Shown piece after piece: positions 9,390 through 18,125 of a stretch of DNA of 64,000 bases (position 1 is its first letter; each line of letters opens with the position of its first letter). The notes below the pieces were generated by a model that had not been told where the DNA came from, ran no database searches, and was given only the letters and a program-made list of their open reading frames with translations. The translations under genes and the position numbers were made by a program. The DNA comes from Floccifex porci (lineage in GTDB: Bacteria > Bacillota_I > Bacilli_A > Erysipelotrichales > Erysipelotrichaceae), in contig NZ_VUMM01000001.1 of assembly GCF_009696175.1 (NCBI RefSeq), forward strand, positions 62,001 to 126,000, written 5' to 3'.

Positions 9390-10548
9390 ATAGATAATTT
9401 TTTAAAAAATGTTCTATACGATCGCAGGCTTGTTTAATATGATCCAATGAATAAGCATAGGAAATTCGAATAAATCCTTCACCACATTCTCCAAATGCAT
9501 TACCAGGAACACAGGCTACTTTTTCTTCCTCTAATAGCTTTGCACAGAATTCTTCACTGGTAAGTCCCGTCTTTTTAATAGAAGGGAATACATAAAAAGT
9601 TCCATGAGGCATGTTACATGTTAACCCCATTCGGTTTAATCTTTGAACCAGTAAATTACGACGATTTAAATAATCGTTACGCATTTTTACCACGTCGTTC
9701 ATTCCATGAGCCAATGCCTCAATAGCTGCATATTGGGCAGCAACAGGCGCACACATGATGACATATTGATGAATTTTGTTCATAGCCTGGGAAATATTTT
9801 TATTTGAAAGTAAATAACCCAAACGCCAGCCAGTCATTGCGAATGCTTTAGAGAATCCATTAATGACTATAACCTGATCTTTTACTTCATCAAATTGAGC
9901 TAAAGAAGAAAAAGGCTGGTCGTAGCTTAATTCTGCATAGATTTCATCTGAAACAATAAAAATGCCCGATTCTTTAAGTATAGGAACCAGTTTTTCGTAG
10001 TCTTCATAAGTCATGACTCCACCAGTTGGATTGCTTGGAAAGTTGATGATCATAGCCTTTGTTTTATCTGTAATCACTTTTTTTAAATCATCTGGTAACA
10101 ATTTAAAATCATTTTCTTCTTTTAATTCTATCGTTACGACTTTTCCACCTGCTAATTGCACAGCTGGTGCATAAGCAACATAATTAGGATCCATACAAAT
10201 GACTTCATCTCCTGGATCAATTAAGGTACGCATGGCGATATCGATACCTTCTGAACCACCTACTGTTACAATAATTTCATTTTCAGGATCATAGTGCTGT
10301 CCATATCTTAAAGAATGGAATTCGCTAATAGCTTTTCTTAATTCCAATAAGCCACGATTAGCTGTATAGTGTGTTTTTCCATGTGAGATAGCGTGTATAG
10401 CATTTTCGCAAATGTGCCAGGGAGTATCGAAGTCTGGTTCACCAACACCTAAAGAAATAACTCCTTCGATTTCATTGGCTAAATCGAAAAATTTTCGAAT
10501 TCCACTTGGCTTTAATTCCTTAACTGTTTTAGATATTTCTTTTGTCAT
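9388..10548 (-). CDS. Class I/II pyridoxal-phosphate aminotransferase
   Basis: A 386-residue fold-type I PLP aminotransferase, subgroup I-gamma like Bacillus aromatic or aspartate-type aminotransferases (PatA/AlaT-like). Visible signatures are SNPTGGVMTYEDYEKL, the PLP-lysine region NGFSKAFAMTGWRLGY and a C-terminal GEGFIRISYA with the substrate-carboxylate arginine. It overlaps the stop of the upstream Lrp-type regulator by four bases (ATGA), so the two are translationally coupled and form a regulator-enzyme pair. That suggests control by an amino acid that is also its substrate. The exact substrate cannot be assigned from sequence. Confidence 0.9.
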   Translation of the reverse strand: MTKEISKTVKELKPSGIRKFFDLANEIEGVISLGVGEPDFDTPWHICENAIHAISHGKTHYTANRGLLELRKAISEFHSLRYGQHYDPENEIIVTVGGSEGIDIAMRTLIDPGDEVICMDPNYVAYAPAVQLAGGKVVTIELKEENDFKLLPDDLKKVITDKTKAMIINFPSNPTGGVMTYEDYEKLVPILKESGIFIVSDEIYAELSYDQPFSSLAQFDEVKDQVIVINGFSKAFAMTGWRLGYLLSNKNISQAMNKIHQYVIMCAPVAAQYAAIEALAHGMNDVVKMRNDYLNRRNLLVQRLNRMGLTCNMPHGTFYVFPSIKKTGLTSEEFCAKLLEEEKVACVPGNAFGECGEGFIRISYAYSLDHIKQACDRIEHFLKNYL

Positions 10549-11042
10549 GGTGTAACAATCAGTCGATCGGCTGTATTGTCATCCACGCTATCAATCATGA
10601 CAATTCCACTTTTCTTATATTCTTTTAAAACAAATAAAGTTTTGGTTGAAATCACATTTTCAACACATGCAATTTTATCCGAAACAAAACGAGCCACTTC
10701 AAACATCGTTTTTCCTTCAACAAGACATAAAAAATCACAATCTCCACTTAATAAATACATATTAGAAACTTCAGGGTATTTAGCTATCATTGTGGCTGTC
10801 TGATCATATCCTTTATTTCTTTGTGGTGTACAGCTCACTTCAATGAAAGCTAGGATCATACGATTTCTAAAGGCTCTATTATAATTTATGACAGTATGAT
10901 ATCCGCAAATAATTTTTTCATCTTCCATTTGTTTGATTGAAGACTGGATATCTTCTTTATCTTCATTTAAAATATCAGCTAAATCTTGTACACTTAAACG
11001 CGCATCATTTTCTAGAAGTTCTAAAATTTTATTATGATTCAT
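10545..11042 (-). CDS. Lrp/AsnC-family transcriptional regulator
   Basis: A 165-residue regulator. An N-terminal winged HTH (about residues 1-60, KILELLENDARLSVQDLADIL) is followed by an AsnC/RAM ligand-binding domain (about 65-150, ILAFIEVSCTPQ and YLLSGDCDFLCLVEG). The start follows a good GGAGG on the minus strand. Lrp-type proteins sense amino acids and usually autoregulate. Here the coupled downstream gene is an aminotransferase, and the divergent neighbour is gap across a 124-base intergenic region that must hold both promoters. Confidence 0.93.
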   Translation of the reverse strand: MNHNKILELLENDARLSVQDLADILNEDKEDIQSSIKQMEDEKIICGYHTVINYNRAFRNRMILAFIEVSCTPQRNKGYDQTATMIAKYPEVSNMYLLSGDCDFLCLVEGKTMFEVARFVSDKIACVENVISTKTLFVLKEYKKSGIVMIDSVDDNTADRLIVTP

Positions 11043-11106
11043 ACAAAACCTCCCTGGTATTTATTCTAGCATAAAACTAAGAAAGAATCTAAACTATACG
11101 TATTTA

Positions 11107-11135
11107 TTGACAAATTTCAGTACTGATTTTATAAT
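11107..11135 (+). promoter_or_regulatory. Consensus sigma-A type promoter of gap
   Basis: Perfect TTGACA (11107-11112) and perfect TATAAT (11130-11135) with 17-base spacing lie just ahead of AAGGAGG and the gap start codon. This predicts very strong vegetative transcription, as expected for a glycolytic enzyme. Confidence 0.9.
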
Positions 11136-11166
11136 TAAATAGAATTTTAAAGGAGGATTTACTGAA

Positions 11167-12180
11167 ATGACAGTAAAAGTTGCAATTAATGGTTTTGGAC
11201 GTATTGGACGTTTAGCATTCCGTCAAATGTTCGATGCAGAAGGGTATGAAGTTGTTGCTATTAATGACTTAACTAGCCCTAAAATGTTAGCTCATTTATT
11301 AAAGTATGACTCAAGCCAAGGAACATACAAATTTGCTGACAAAGTATCAGCTGGAGAAAGCTCAATCACAGTTGATGGTAAAGAAATTACTATCTATGCA
11401 AAAGCTAACGCTGCTGAATTACCTTGGGGTGAATTAGGTGTAGACGTTGTATTAGAATGTACAGGATTCTATACTTCAAAAGCTAAAGCTCAAGCTCATA
11501 TCGATGCAGGAGCTCGTAAAGTTGTTATTTCTGCACCTGCAGGAAACGACTTACCAACAATCGTTTACAATGTTAACCATGAAACATTAACTCCAGAAGA
11601 TACAATTATTTCTGCTGCTTCATGTACTACAAACTGTTTAGCACCTATGGCTAATGCATTAAACAAATTAGCTCCAATTCAATCAGGAATCATGACTACA
11701 GTTCATGCTTACACTGGTGACCAAATGACATTAGATGGTCCACAACGTAAAGGTGACTTACGTCGTTCTCGTGCTGCTGCAGTTAATATCGTACCTAACT
11801 CAACAGGTGCTGCAAAAGCTATCGGTTTAGTTATTCCTGAATTAAACGGAAAATTAATTGGATCTGCTCAACGTGTTCCAACTCCAACAGGATCTACAAC
11901 TATTTTAGTAGCTGTTGTTGAAGGAAAAGTTACAGTTGACGAAATCAATGCTGCTATGAAAGCTGCTTCAACTGAATCATTCGGATACACTGAAGAACAA
12001 TTAGTATCTAGTGACATCATCGGAATCCGTTATGGATCATTATTTGATGCTACTCAAACAATGGCTCATGAAATGGCTGATGGAAACACTCATGTACAGG
12101 TTGTTTCTTGGTATGACAACGAAAACTCATACACTAGCCAGATGGTTCGTACAATTAAATACTTTGCTGAATTAGGATAA
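11167..12180 (+). CDS. gap: Glyceraldehyde-3-phosphate dehydrogenase
   Basis: A 337-residue type I phosphorylating GAPDH of normal length: NAD-dependent conversion of glyceraldehyde-3-phosphate to 1,3-bisphosphoglycerate in glycolysis. The NAD-binding [13 protein letters not shown] is at residues 9-21 and the catalytic cysteine is in [14 protein letters not shown] (about residue 152). [13 protein letters not shown] is at the C-terminus. Codon use is strongly biased (GCT, GGT, ACA, TTA), fitting high expression. It is monocistronic, with a consensus promoter and a strong terminator; pgk does not follow. Confidence 0.97.
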   Translation: MTVKVAINGFGRIGRLAFRQMFDAEGYEVVAINDLTSPKMLAHLLKYDSSQGTYKFADKVSAGESSITVDGKEITIYAKANAAELPWGELGVDVVLECTGFYTSKAKAQAHIDAGARKVVISAPAGNDLPTIVYNVNHETLTPEDTIISAASCTTNCLAPMANALNKLAPIQSGIMTTVHAYTGDQMTLDGPQRKGDLRRSRAAAVNIVPNSTGAAKAIGLVIPELNGKLIGSAQRVPTPTGSTTILVAVVEGKVTVDEINAAMKAASTESFGYTEEQLVSSDIIGIRYGSLFDATQTMAHEMADGNTHVQVVSWYDNENSYTSQMVRTIKYFAELG

Positions 12181-12192
12181 GAATTTAATGAG

Positions 12193-12224
12193 AAAAGACA
12201 TCTTTAACAGATGTCTTTTTTTTT
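12193..12224 (+). terminator. Intrinsic terminator after gap
   Basis: An 11-bp perfect stem (12193-12203 with 12209-12219), a 5-base loop and a T9 tail lie 12 bases after the gap stop. Confidence 0.9.
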
Positions 12225-12286
12225 CGCATTCTTGAAATTAACAGGTAATTCATGTATTCTAATTATACGATTGAAAGGATACATTT

Positions 12287-12451
12287 ATGGCAATTCGAAC
12301 ACAATTATCAAATAAGGATCGAGACGAATTAACAAAGGATGTTGACGATTTAGATAAAGTATATTTAGAACAGATGAGAGACCAGGGAATTGATGAAGAG
12401 TTATTAGAACAATTCAAGGATCTGACTCTACAGATGAAAGATTATGATTAG
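12287..12451 (+). CDS. Small acidic protein of unknown function upstream of cysS
   Basis: An unrecognised 54-residue frame starting at ATG 12287 (MAIRTQLSNKDRDELTKD). GAAAGGA is 9 bases ahead and a plausible -10 lies further upstream. The product is highly charged and net acidic, predicted helical (DVDDLDKVYLEQMRDQGIDEE), with no signal peptide or membrane segment. It follows the gap terminator and ends 13 bases before the cysS start, so it probably opens the cysS-to-nusG operon. The well-placed ribosome binding site and tight spacing argue that it is real. No function is proposed. Confidence 0.55.
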   Translation: MAIRTQLSNKDRDELTKDVDDLDKVYLEQMRDQGIDEELLEQFKDLTLQMKDYD

Positions 12452-12464
12452 AAAAGAGGATTTT

Positions 12465-13799
12465 ATGAAGTTATATAACAGTTATTCTCAAAAAATTGAG
12501 CCATTAAAACCAATTCAGGATAATAAAATTTCTATGTACGTTTGTGGACCTACGGTTTACAATTATCCACATATCGGGAATGCCCGGCCTATTGTCGTAT
12601 TTGATACATTAAAAAAAGCACTTCAGGTGCAAGGATATAATGTTACTTTTGTCAGCAATTATACAGATGTTGATGACAAAATTATTAATGCGGCAATTGA
12701 AAACAATGTAAGTGAAAAAGAAATTACAGATAAATATATAAAAGCATACAATGAAGTACGTACTGGGCTGCATGCAGATTTACCAGATGTAGCACCTAGA
12801 GTAACCGAAACAATGGATAAAATTATTTCATTTATTGAGGAACTGATTCAAAAAGGAGCCGCCTATCAGGTGGACGGAGATGTATATTTCCGTATTGAAA
12901 GTGATCCAATTTATGGAGAATTATCTCATCAGAAAATGGATGATCTGATGGTAGGAGCACGAATTGATGAAAATTCAAAAAAAGAAAATCCTTTAGATTT
13001 TACTTTATGGAAACAGACAGATAAAGGAATTCAGTGGGATTCACCATGGTCAAAAGGAAGACCAGGATGGCATACAGAATGTGTAGTTATGATTCAGGAC
13101 GTTTTTAAAACCGATTTAATCGATATTCATGGAGGAGGGCTGGATCTAAAATTCCCACATCATGAAAATGAAATGGCACAATGTCAGGCTTGCAATCATA
13201 CTCGTCTTGCCAATACATGGGTACATAATGGAATGATCAACATTGATGGTACAAAAATGTCAAAATCATTAGGAAATGTACGATGGGCAAAAGATTTAAT
13301 TGCACAATTTGGTGGAAATGTCGTTCGCTGGGTTATGATTTCTGTTCAATATAGAGCCTTGATGAATTTAACTGATGAAGTCTTTGATGTAGCCATTAAA
13401 GAATTAAATAAAATTCAAAATGCTTATAAACAGGCTTGTCTGCAGATGGAATTGGCAAATATTCAAAGAGGAAATCAATTGGATGATGATTTATGGAAAT
13501 CTTTTATCGATGCCTTAAATGATGATTTGAATACACCAAATGCAATTACTACTGTATTGGATACAGTTAAAAGCATCAATCAGAACATTCGTAAAAGACC
13601 AGTTGATTTTGATCAGATATCAAAACTGGTATATACTCTGGAAAGAGAACTTTATGTATTGGGAATTGAATTTGAACCATTGAAATTAACTGAACAGGAT
13701 AAAGAAATGTATACTGCCTGGAGAAAGGCTGTAAAAGAAAAAGACTTTATAACTGCGGATCAATATCGTTTAACTTTACAGGAAAAAGGAATTATCTAA
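12465..13799 (+). CDS. cysS: Cysteinyl-tRNA synthetase
   Basis: A 444-residue class I aminoacyl-tRNA synthetase that charges tRNA-Cys. The HIGH-type motif is YPHIGNARP (about residues 32-40). Zinc ligands include the Cys of MYVCGPTVY and the region PGWHTECVVM to FPHHENEMAQCQA. KMSKSLGN is at about residue 263. The start is ATG 12465 after AGAGGA rather than the in-frame ATG at 12444, which lies inside the preceding small gene. The stop overlaps the mrnC start (TAATG). The order cysS-mrnC-rlmB-sigma-rpmG-secE-nusG is the classic Firmicute arrangement. Confidence 0.96.
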   Translation: MKLYNSYSQKIEPLKPIQDNKISMYVCGPTVYNYPHIGNARPIVVFDTLKKALQVQGYNVTFVSNYTDVDDKIINAAIENNVSEKEITDKYIKAYNEVRTGLHADLPDVAPRVTETMDKIISFIEELIQKGAAYQVDGDVYFRIESDPIYGELSHQKMDDLMVGARIDENSKKENPLDFTLWKQTDKGIQWDSPWSKGRPGWHTECVVMIQDVFKTDLIDIHGGGLDLKFPHHENEMAQCQACNHTRLANTWVHNGMINIDGTKMSKSLGNVRWAKDLIAQFGGNVVRWVMISVQYRALMNLTDEVFDVAIKELNKIQNAYKQACLQMELANIQRGNQLDDDLWKSFIDALNDDLNTPNAITTVLDTVKSINQNIRKRPVDFDQISKLVYTLERELYVLGIEFEPLKLTEQDKEMYTAWRKAVKEKDFITADQYRLTLQEKGII

Positions 13800-14185
13800 T
13801 GGAAATAGTTACAGAAAATGCGACAAGCCTTGCCTGGATTGGTGATGCTATAATGAGTCTGGCAGTGCGTGAAGATCTTTTAAAAAAAGGATATCAGAAG
13901 CCTAATACACTGCAAAAGAAAAGCAGTCGCATCTGTAGTGCAAAAGGACAGGCCAGTATTCTTGAAAAAATGTCTGCATTGGATTTTTTTAATGAGGATG
14001 AAAAAGAAATATTAAATCGTGGCAGAAATGCTTCGATTCATTCGAAAGCAAAAAATGCAGATGGACAGACTTATTTAAAAGCAACTTCTTTAGAAGCATT
14101 ATTAGGATATTTATATTTATATAAGCACGATGAACGGCTAAAGGATTGTTTGAACTTTATATTGAAAATAGGAGAAACAATATGA
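13799..14185 (+). CDS. mrnC: Mini-ribonuclease III
   Basis: A 128-residue RNase III-type nuclease domain lacking the dsRNA-binding domain, the MrnC family that matures 23S rRNA ends in Gram-positives. The catalytic signature is LAWIGDAIMSLAVREDL near the N-terminus, and ATSLEALLGYLYL holds the second acidic residue. It overlaps cysS by one base and rlmB by four (ATGA), implying tight translational coupling. Size and context are typical. Confidence 0.93.
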   Translation: MEIVTENATSLAWIGDAIMSLAVREDLLKKGYQKPNTLQKKSSRICSAKGQASILEKMSALDFFNEDEKEILNRGRNASIHSKAKNADGQTYLKATSLEALLGYLYLYKHDERLKDCLNFILKIGETI

Positions 14186-14895
14186 TTGTATATGGTAAAA
14201 ATGTTTACTCTCAATTAAAAAACGATCCAGATGCGATTGAAAAAGTCTATATTTTAAAAGGTTTACAGGATCAGAGAATATGGAAATCATTAAAAGAATT
14301 AAATTGTGATTATGAAGTCTGTTCCAAACAAAGACTGGATCAGATGACAAAACATGAAAATCATCAGGGAATCGTATGTCAGGTGAAAGAAATTCCCACA
14401 TATTCGATTGATGAACTGATCCAGAAAACAAAAAATCCAGGACTGCTGGTTGCTTTAGATGGGATTCAGGATCCTCATAATGTGGGAGCTATTTTAAGAA
14501 CATGTGATTGTGCTGGAGTAAATGGTCTGATTCTTTGTAAACACAACAGTGCTGGACTGACACCAGCAGCAATTAAAGCCAGTACAGGAGCCTGCTATAC
14601 AATTCCTGTATCCATTGTTACTAATATGAATCAGACTCTAAAAGATTTAAAAACCAGAGGATACTGGATTGTAGGAACGGATCTAGATCATGCCAGAGAT
14701 TATCGTGAAGGAATGTATGATCTGCCAACTGTATTAGTTATTGGAAACGAAGGAAAAGGAATCAGTCCGATTGTAAAAAAACAGTGTGATTATATGGTCA
14801 CTCTTCCAATGGCAGGACAGATACAGTCTTTAAATGCCAGTGTAGCCTGTGGAATTTTATTGTATGAGATTTATAATCAAAGAAATCCTCTGTAA
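14182..14895 (+). CDS. rlmB: 23S rRNA (guanosine-2'-O-)-methyltransferase, TrmH/SpoU family
   Basis: A 237-residue SPOUT methyltransferase. The N-terminal substrate-binding domain (MIVYGKNVYSQLK) precedes the knotted SAM-binding domain, with DGIQDPHNVGAILRTCDCAG (about residues 93-112), VIGNEGKGIS and the C-terminal knot LNASVACGILLYE. The start ATG 14182 follows GGAGAAA and overlaps the mrnC stop; an upstream in-frame start inside mrnC is less likely. The family 2'-O-methylates a guanosine in 23S rRNA. It occupies the YacO position of the Bacillus cluster; the yacP gene usual next to it is absent here. Confidence 0.92.
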   Translation: MIVYGKNVYSQLKNDPDAIEKVYILKGLQDQRIWKSLKELNCDYEVCSKQRLDQMTKHENHQGIVCQVKEIPTYSIDELIQKTKNPGLLVALDGIQDPHNVGAILRTCDCAGVNGLILCKHNSAGLTPAAIKASTGACYTIPVSIVTNMNQTLKDLKTRGYWIVGTDLDHARDYREGMYDLPTVLVIGNEGKGISPIVKKQCDYMVTLPMAGQIQSLNASVACGILLYEIYNQRNPL

Positions 14896-14914
14896 TTTCG
14901 CTTAAGGAGCGATT

Positions 14915-15517
14915 ATGGTAAATATAAATGAATGGATTTATTATTATTTTATAAAAGATGAAGATTCTTTGCCTTTTTTAATTGAATATTATCGACCGGC
15001 AGTGACTAAATTATTTTATGAAAAATTCAGTTACACATTCAAAAATTATTACACAATAGATGAATATTATTCAATCAGTGATTGTACTTTAATTGATTGT
15101 TTATCAAATTATCGATTTGATTATCATAACAGTTTTACAAAGTTTTATCTTCATGTTCTACAGAATCGTATGATTGATCTGTTTCGAACTTTTTCAAAAA
15201 AAACATTTCCATATGCGAATTTAACTGTGTCTTTAGATTCAAAAATAAAAGAAGATTCAGATGAAGAATATGGAAATATTATCAGCAATCCGTGTGCATG
15301 TCTGGTTCATGATTATGTGATGGGTAAAATCCAGAAAGAACATATTTTTGAAAAAGCAAAAAAAGAATTAAATGAACTGGATTATACGATCTTTATTTTA
15401 AAACAACAGAATGTACGTGTATCTCAAATTGCTCAAAATCTTTCTTTATCACAGGCGGCTATACGTTATCATATTAAAAAAATAAAAATTTGGTTAAATC
15501 AGATTGACAAAGAATAA
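14915..15517 (+). CDS. Divergent sigma-70-family-like factor in the sigH position
   Basis: A 200-residue protein with the layout of a small sigma factor. The N-terminal half is aromatic-rich, with a region 2-like segment (FYLHVLQNRMIDLFRTFSKK, about 83-102). The C-terminal HTH reads VSQIAQNLSLSQAAIRYHIKKIK (about 168-190). Similarity to sigma regions is weak, so the call leans on position: it lies between rlmB and rpmG-secE-nusG, where Bacillus has sigH. TAAGGAG precedes the ATG. Because comEA and comEC are present in the window, a competence-type role is conceivable but not shown. Confidence 0.65.
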   Translation: MVNINEWIYYYFIKDEDSLPFLIEYYRPAVTKLFYEKFSYTFKNYYTIDEYYSISDCTLIDCLSNYRFDYHNSFTKFYLHVLQNRMIDLFRTFSKKTFPYANLTVSLDSKIKEDSDEEYGNIISNPCACLVHDYVMGKIQKEHIFEKAKKELNELDYTIFILKQQNVRVSQIAQNLSLSQAAIRYHIKKIKIWLNQIDKE

Positions 15518-15555
15518 AATATAGTGATAAATTAAATTGGTTATAGGAGATTCAT

Positions 15556-15705
15556 ATGGCAGATAAAGTAATTTTAACATGTACAGAATGTTTATCAAGA
15601 AACTATACAACTGAAAAAAATAAAAAAACGCATTTAGAGCGATTAGAAATTAAAAAATATTGTCCAAAGTGTGGAAAACATACTTTGCATAAAGAAACAA
15701 AGTGA
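15556..15705 (+). CDS. rpmG: Ribosomal protein bL33
   Basis: A 49-residue bL33 with the two zinc-knuckle CxxC pairs (CTEC near residue 9 and CPKC near residue 36), so the zinc-binding (C+) form. ATAGGAG lies before ATG 15556. Its stop falls inside the ribosome binding site of secE. The rpmG-secE-nusG trio is the standard Firmicute order. Confidence 0.95.
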   Translation: MADKVILTCTECLSRNYTTEKNKKTHLERLEIKKYCPKCGKHTLHKETK

Positions 15706-15713
15706 GGTACATT

Positions 15714-15920
15714 ATGGCAAAGGAAAAAAAAGCAAAGAAAGATAGAGTGTATTCTCCAAAAGGAATTATTCGTGAATTAAAAACAGTGGAATGGCCTGGA
15801 TTTACAGCTCTTTTAAAATCCAGTGGACTGGTTATTTTATTTACACTGTTATTTGGAGTATATTTCTTTATTTGTGAATTAGCTGCTTCTGGTTTACTTA
15901 ATTTAATTATTAAAGCATAG
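15714..15920 (+). CDS. secE: Preprotein translocase subunit SecE
   Basis: A 68-residue SecE of the short Gram-positive type with one C-terminal membrane segment (LVILFTLLFGVYFFICELA). The conserved amphipathic region before it includes ELKTVEWPGF. The start is ATG 15714 after GTGAGG; the in-frame GTG at 15702 lies inside the rpmG stop region. SecE stabilises SecY in the membrane. It is followed 8 bases later by nusG. Confidence 0.95.
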   Translation: MAKEKKAKKDRVYSPKGIIRELKTVEWPGFTALLKSSGLVILFTLLFGVYFFICELAASGLLNLIIKA

Positions 15921-15928
15921 GAGGATAC

Positions 15929-16477
15929 ATGTCAGAACTAAAAAAAGAATGGTATGTGGTAAATACATACGCTGGACAGGAAAATAATGTCAAAAACAAT
16001 CTGGAACGTCGTGTTAAAACAATGGGACTGGAAGATTCTTTATTTCAGGTTGTTGTTGCGGAAGAAAAAGAAATTGAATATAAAAATGGAAAACCTGTTG
16101 AAAAAGTTAGAAATCTATTTTCCGGATACTTGCTGGTACAAATGATCATGACAGATGAAGCTTGGTATGTTGTTCGTAATACACCTGGAGTAACAGGATT
16201 TATTGGTTCCAGTGGGAAAGGGGCTAAACCATTCCCTGTAGCACAGGAAGAAGTGGATGCGGTATTGCGTCGCTTAGGAAGACAGGACTTAAATGTACAG
16301 GTAGATTTTGAAATTGGGGATACGGTAACCATTTTGAATGGAGCTTTTGAAGGTTCAGAAGGAACCGTTGAAGCAATGGATGATGAAAAGAAAGAAGCTA
16401 CTGTATTACTGATTCTGTTTGGTCGTGAAACACCAACGGAAATCCCTTATATAGATTTAAAAAAGATAGAAGAATAA
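15929..16477 (+). CDS. nusG: Transcription termination/antitermination protein NusG
   Basis: A 182-residue NusG. The N-terminal NGN domain begins KKEWYVVNTYAGQENNVKNNLE and contains FSGYLLVQM and VRNTPGVTGFIG. The C-terminal KOW domain reads FEIGDTVTILNGAFEGSEGTV (about 131-151). NusG binds RNA polymerase and couples it to Rho or the ribosome. AGGAGG lies ahead of the start. It ends the operon, with a terminator immediately after; rplK does not follow. Confidence 0.96.
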   Translation: MSELKKEWYVVNTYAGQENNVKNNLERRVKTMGLEDSLFQVVVAEEKEIEYKNGKPVEKVRNLFSGYLLVQMIMTDEAWYVVRNTPGVTGFIGSSGKGAKPFPVAQEEVDAVLRRLGRQDLNVQVDFEIGDTVTILNGAFEGSEGTVEAMDDEKKEATVLLILFGRETPTEIPYIDLKKIEE

Positions 16478-16485
16478 ATTTAATG

Positions 16486-16515
16486 GAGAAATGATGAATG
16501 TCATTTCTCTTTTTT
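16486..16515 (+). terminator. Intrinsic terminator after nusG
   Basis: A 9-bp perfect stem (GAGAAATGA at 16486-16494 with 16501-16509), a 6-base loop and a T tail. Confidence 0.88.
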
Positions 16516-16532
16516 AAAAAAGTTATGATACT

Positions 16533-16658
16533 TTGATTTTATGTAAATTTTTAGAAATTCCAGTTGATTATATACCAGAATTTAGTTATGGAAGTGAAAA
16601 AGATTTATCATGCGATATATTAAAAAGAATTGGTTTTAAGGAAGAAAATCATGAATAA
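16533..16658 (+). pseudogene. Short remnant resembling the end of an XRE-type regulator
   Basis: About 41 codons are open from 16533 to a TAA at 16656-16658. The fragment reads LILCKFLEIPVDYIPEF, like the end of a Cro/C1-type HTH domain, then GSEKDLSCDILKRIGF. There is no ribosome binding site or plausible start, and the upstream HTH portion is absent. Best read as a gene fragment; weak evidence. Confidence 0.25.
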
Positions 16659-16733
16659 AAAACAGAAATAAAAAATAGGATTCATTAAAAACTCATATTT
16701 CTATATGGATCACTATTTGTATTAAGGAAGAGT

Positions 16734-16768
16734 AAAAAAAGACCATTTAAATTACTAAATGGTCTTTT
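16734..16768 (-). terminator. Intrinsic terminator of the tRNA-Leu gene
   Basis: On the minus strand a 12- to 13-bp stem built on the complement of GACCATTTA (16741-16749 with 16756-16764) ends in a run of T residues, just downstream of the tRNA 3' end. Confidence 0.85.
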
Positions 16769-16777
16769 AAATTCGAA

Positions 16778-16864
16778 TGGTGCCCCAGGCCGGACTCGAA
16801 CCGGCACGGTATCGCTACCGGTGGATTTTGAGTCCACTGCGTCTACCAGTTTCACCACCAGGGC
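16778..16864 (-). tRNA. tRNA-Leu (anticodon CAA)
   Basis: An 87-base class II tRNA on the minus strand. The acceptor stem GCCCTGG pairs with CTGGGGC, with discriminator A and an encoded CCA. The D-arm contains TGGTGAAACTGGTAGACGC, the anticodon loop is CTCAAAA (anticodon CAA, decoding UUG), a variable arm follows, and the T-arm has GGTTCGAGTCC. A terminator follows at once, so it is a single-gene unit convergent with nusG. Confidence 0.96.
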
Positions 16865-16958
16865 ATTGCTTGATTATTATATACAAATTTATATTCTTTT
16901 TCAAGAGAAAGTTTAAAAAAAGTAAAATGTGTTATAATAGAAAACGGAGGATGTCAAC

Positions 16959-18125
16959 ATGAAAATATTAGTTGGATTAAGTGGAGGAGTGGATTCAGCC
17001 ATTGCTGCCTATTTATTAAAGGAACAAGGATATGACGTAACGTGCTGTTTTATGAGAAATTGGGATTCCTATGCGAATAATGACATCGAAGGAAACCCTA
17101 CGATTTTAGAGGACACTTGTCCACAGGAACAGGACTATATGGATGCATTAGCGGTTGCTAAGCATTTAGGTCTGCAGTTATTACGAGTGGATTTTATTAA
17201 AGAGTATTGGGATCATGTATTTCAGACTTTTTTAAATGAATATGAAAAAGGAAGAACTCCAAATCCAGATATATTATGCAACAAATATATTAAATTTGAT
17301 TCCTTCTTTAATTATGCAAAGGACAATGGTTTTGATATAGTGGCTACGGGTCATTATGCTTCTACGACCAATATTGATGGGTTTAACTATCTGACACGTG
17401 CAAAAGATACAAATAAAGATCAGACTTATTTTTTATGCCAGGTCAATAAAGAAGCGATTCAAAAAACGATGTTTCCATTAGGGAATTTAATCAAGCCACA
17501 AGTTCGAAAATATGCTTTGGATCTAAATTTAGAAAGTGTTGCAACAAAAAAAGACAGTACCGGAATCTGTTTTATTGGAGAAAGAGATTTTCGTAAATTC
17601 TTAACCAATTATCTTCCTTCAAAAGAGGGAAAGATTGTAGATATCGATACTGGTAAAGTTGTAGGGGAACATATAGGTGTACTCTATTACACCATTGGAC
17701 AAAGAAAAGGATTAAATATTGATCATGCAGCAGGTCCCTGGTTTGTAGTAGGAAAAGATGTTAAAAAGAATATATTATTTGTATGTCATCAGACAAAAAA
17801 GGAATGGCTTTATTCGACATCCTGTATAGTAAAAGATGTAAACTGGATTTTACCGCAGGATTACAATATTCCTGGAAAATGTACAGCTAAGTTCAGATAT
17901 CGTCAGCCCGATCAGGACGTATATTTAAAATATATTGATCCTAAAACGGTTATTTTGTCATATCCTCAAAAAATTGCTTCGGTTACATGCGGGCAGGAAG
18001 CGGTTTTCTATGATGGAAATATATGTATGGGTGGAGGAGTCATTGAACAGGTTTTTATAGATGATGTGGATCTGAATGAAAAAATACTTATGACCTATAA
18101 GGAGAAATTAAATGGAAAGCATTGA
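16959..18125 (+). CDS. mnmA: tRNA-specific 2-thiouridylase MnmA
   Basis: A 388-residue ATP-pyrophosphatase enzyme that thiolates U34 of tRNAs for Lys, Glu and Gln. The PP-loop GLSGGVDSA is at residues 6-14. The two catalytic cysteines are in NPDILCNKYIKF (about 108) and STGICFIGERDFR (about 204), so it should be active. CGGAGG precedes ATG 16959 and a TATAAT lies near 16932. Its end overlaps the next gene by 14 bases; the trmU-recD2 pairing is also seen in Bacillus. Confidence 0.95.
   Translation: MKILVGLSGGVDSAIAAYLLKEQGYDVTCCFMRNWDSYANNDIEGNPTILEDTCPQEQDYMDALAVAKHLGLQLLRVDFIKEYWDHVFQTFLNEYEKGRTPNPDILCNKYIKFDSFFNYAKDNGFDIVATGHYASTTNIDGFNYLTRAKDTNKDQTYFLCQVNKEAIQKTMFPLGNLIKPQVRKYALDLNLESVATKKDSTGICFIGERDFRKFLTNYLPSKEGKIVDIDTGKVVGEHIGVLYYTIGQRKGLNIDHAAGPWFVVGKDVKKNILFVCHQTKKEWLYSTSCIVKDVNWILPQDYNIPGKCTAKFRYRQPDQDVYLKYIDPKTVILSYPQKIASVTCGQEAVFYDGNICMGGGVIEQVFIDDVDLNEKILMTYKEKLNGKH

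Noticed and set aside
16777-16962. Plus-strand frame encoding MVPQAGLEPARYRYRW
   Set aside because: It is the antisense of the tRNA-Leu gene, a familiar false protein prediction; no coding evidence.
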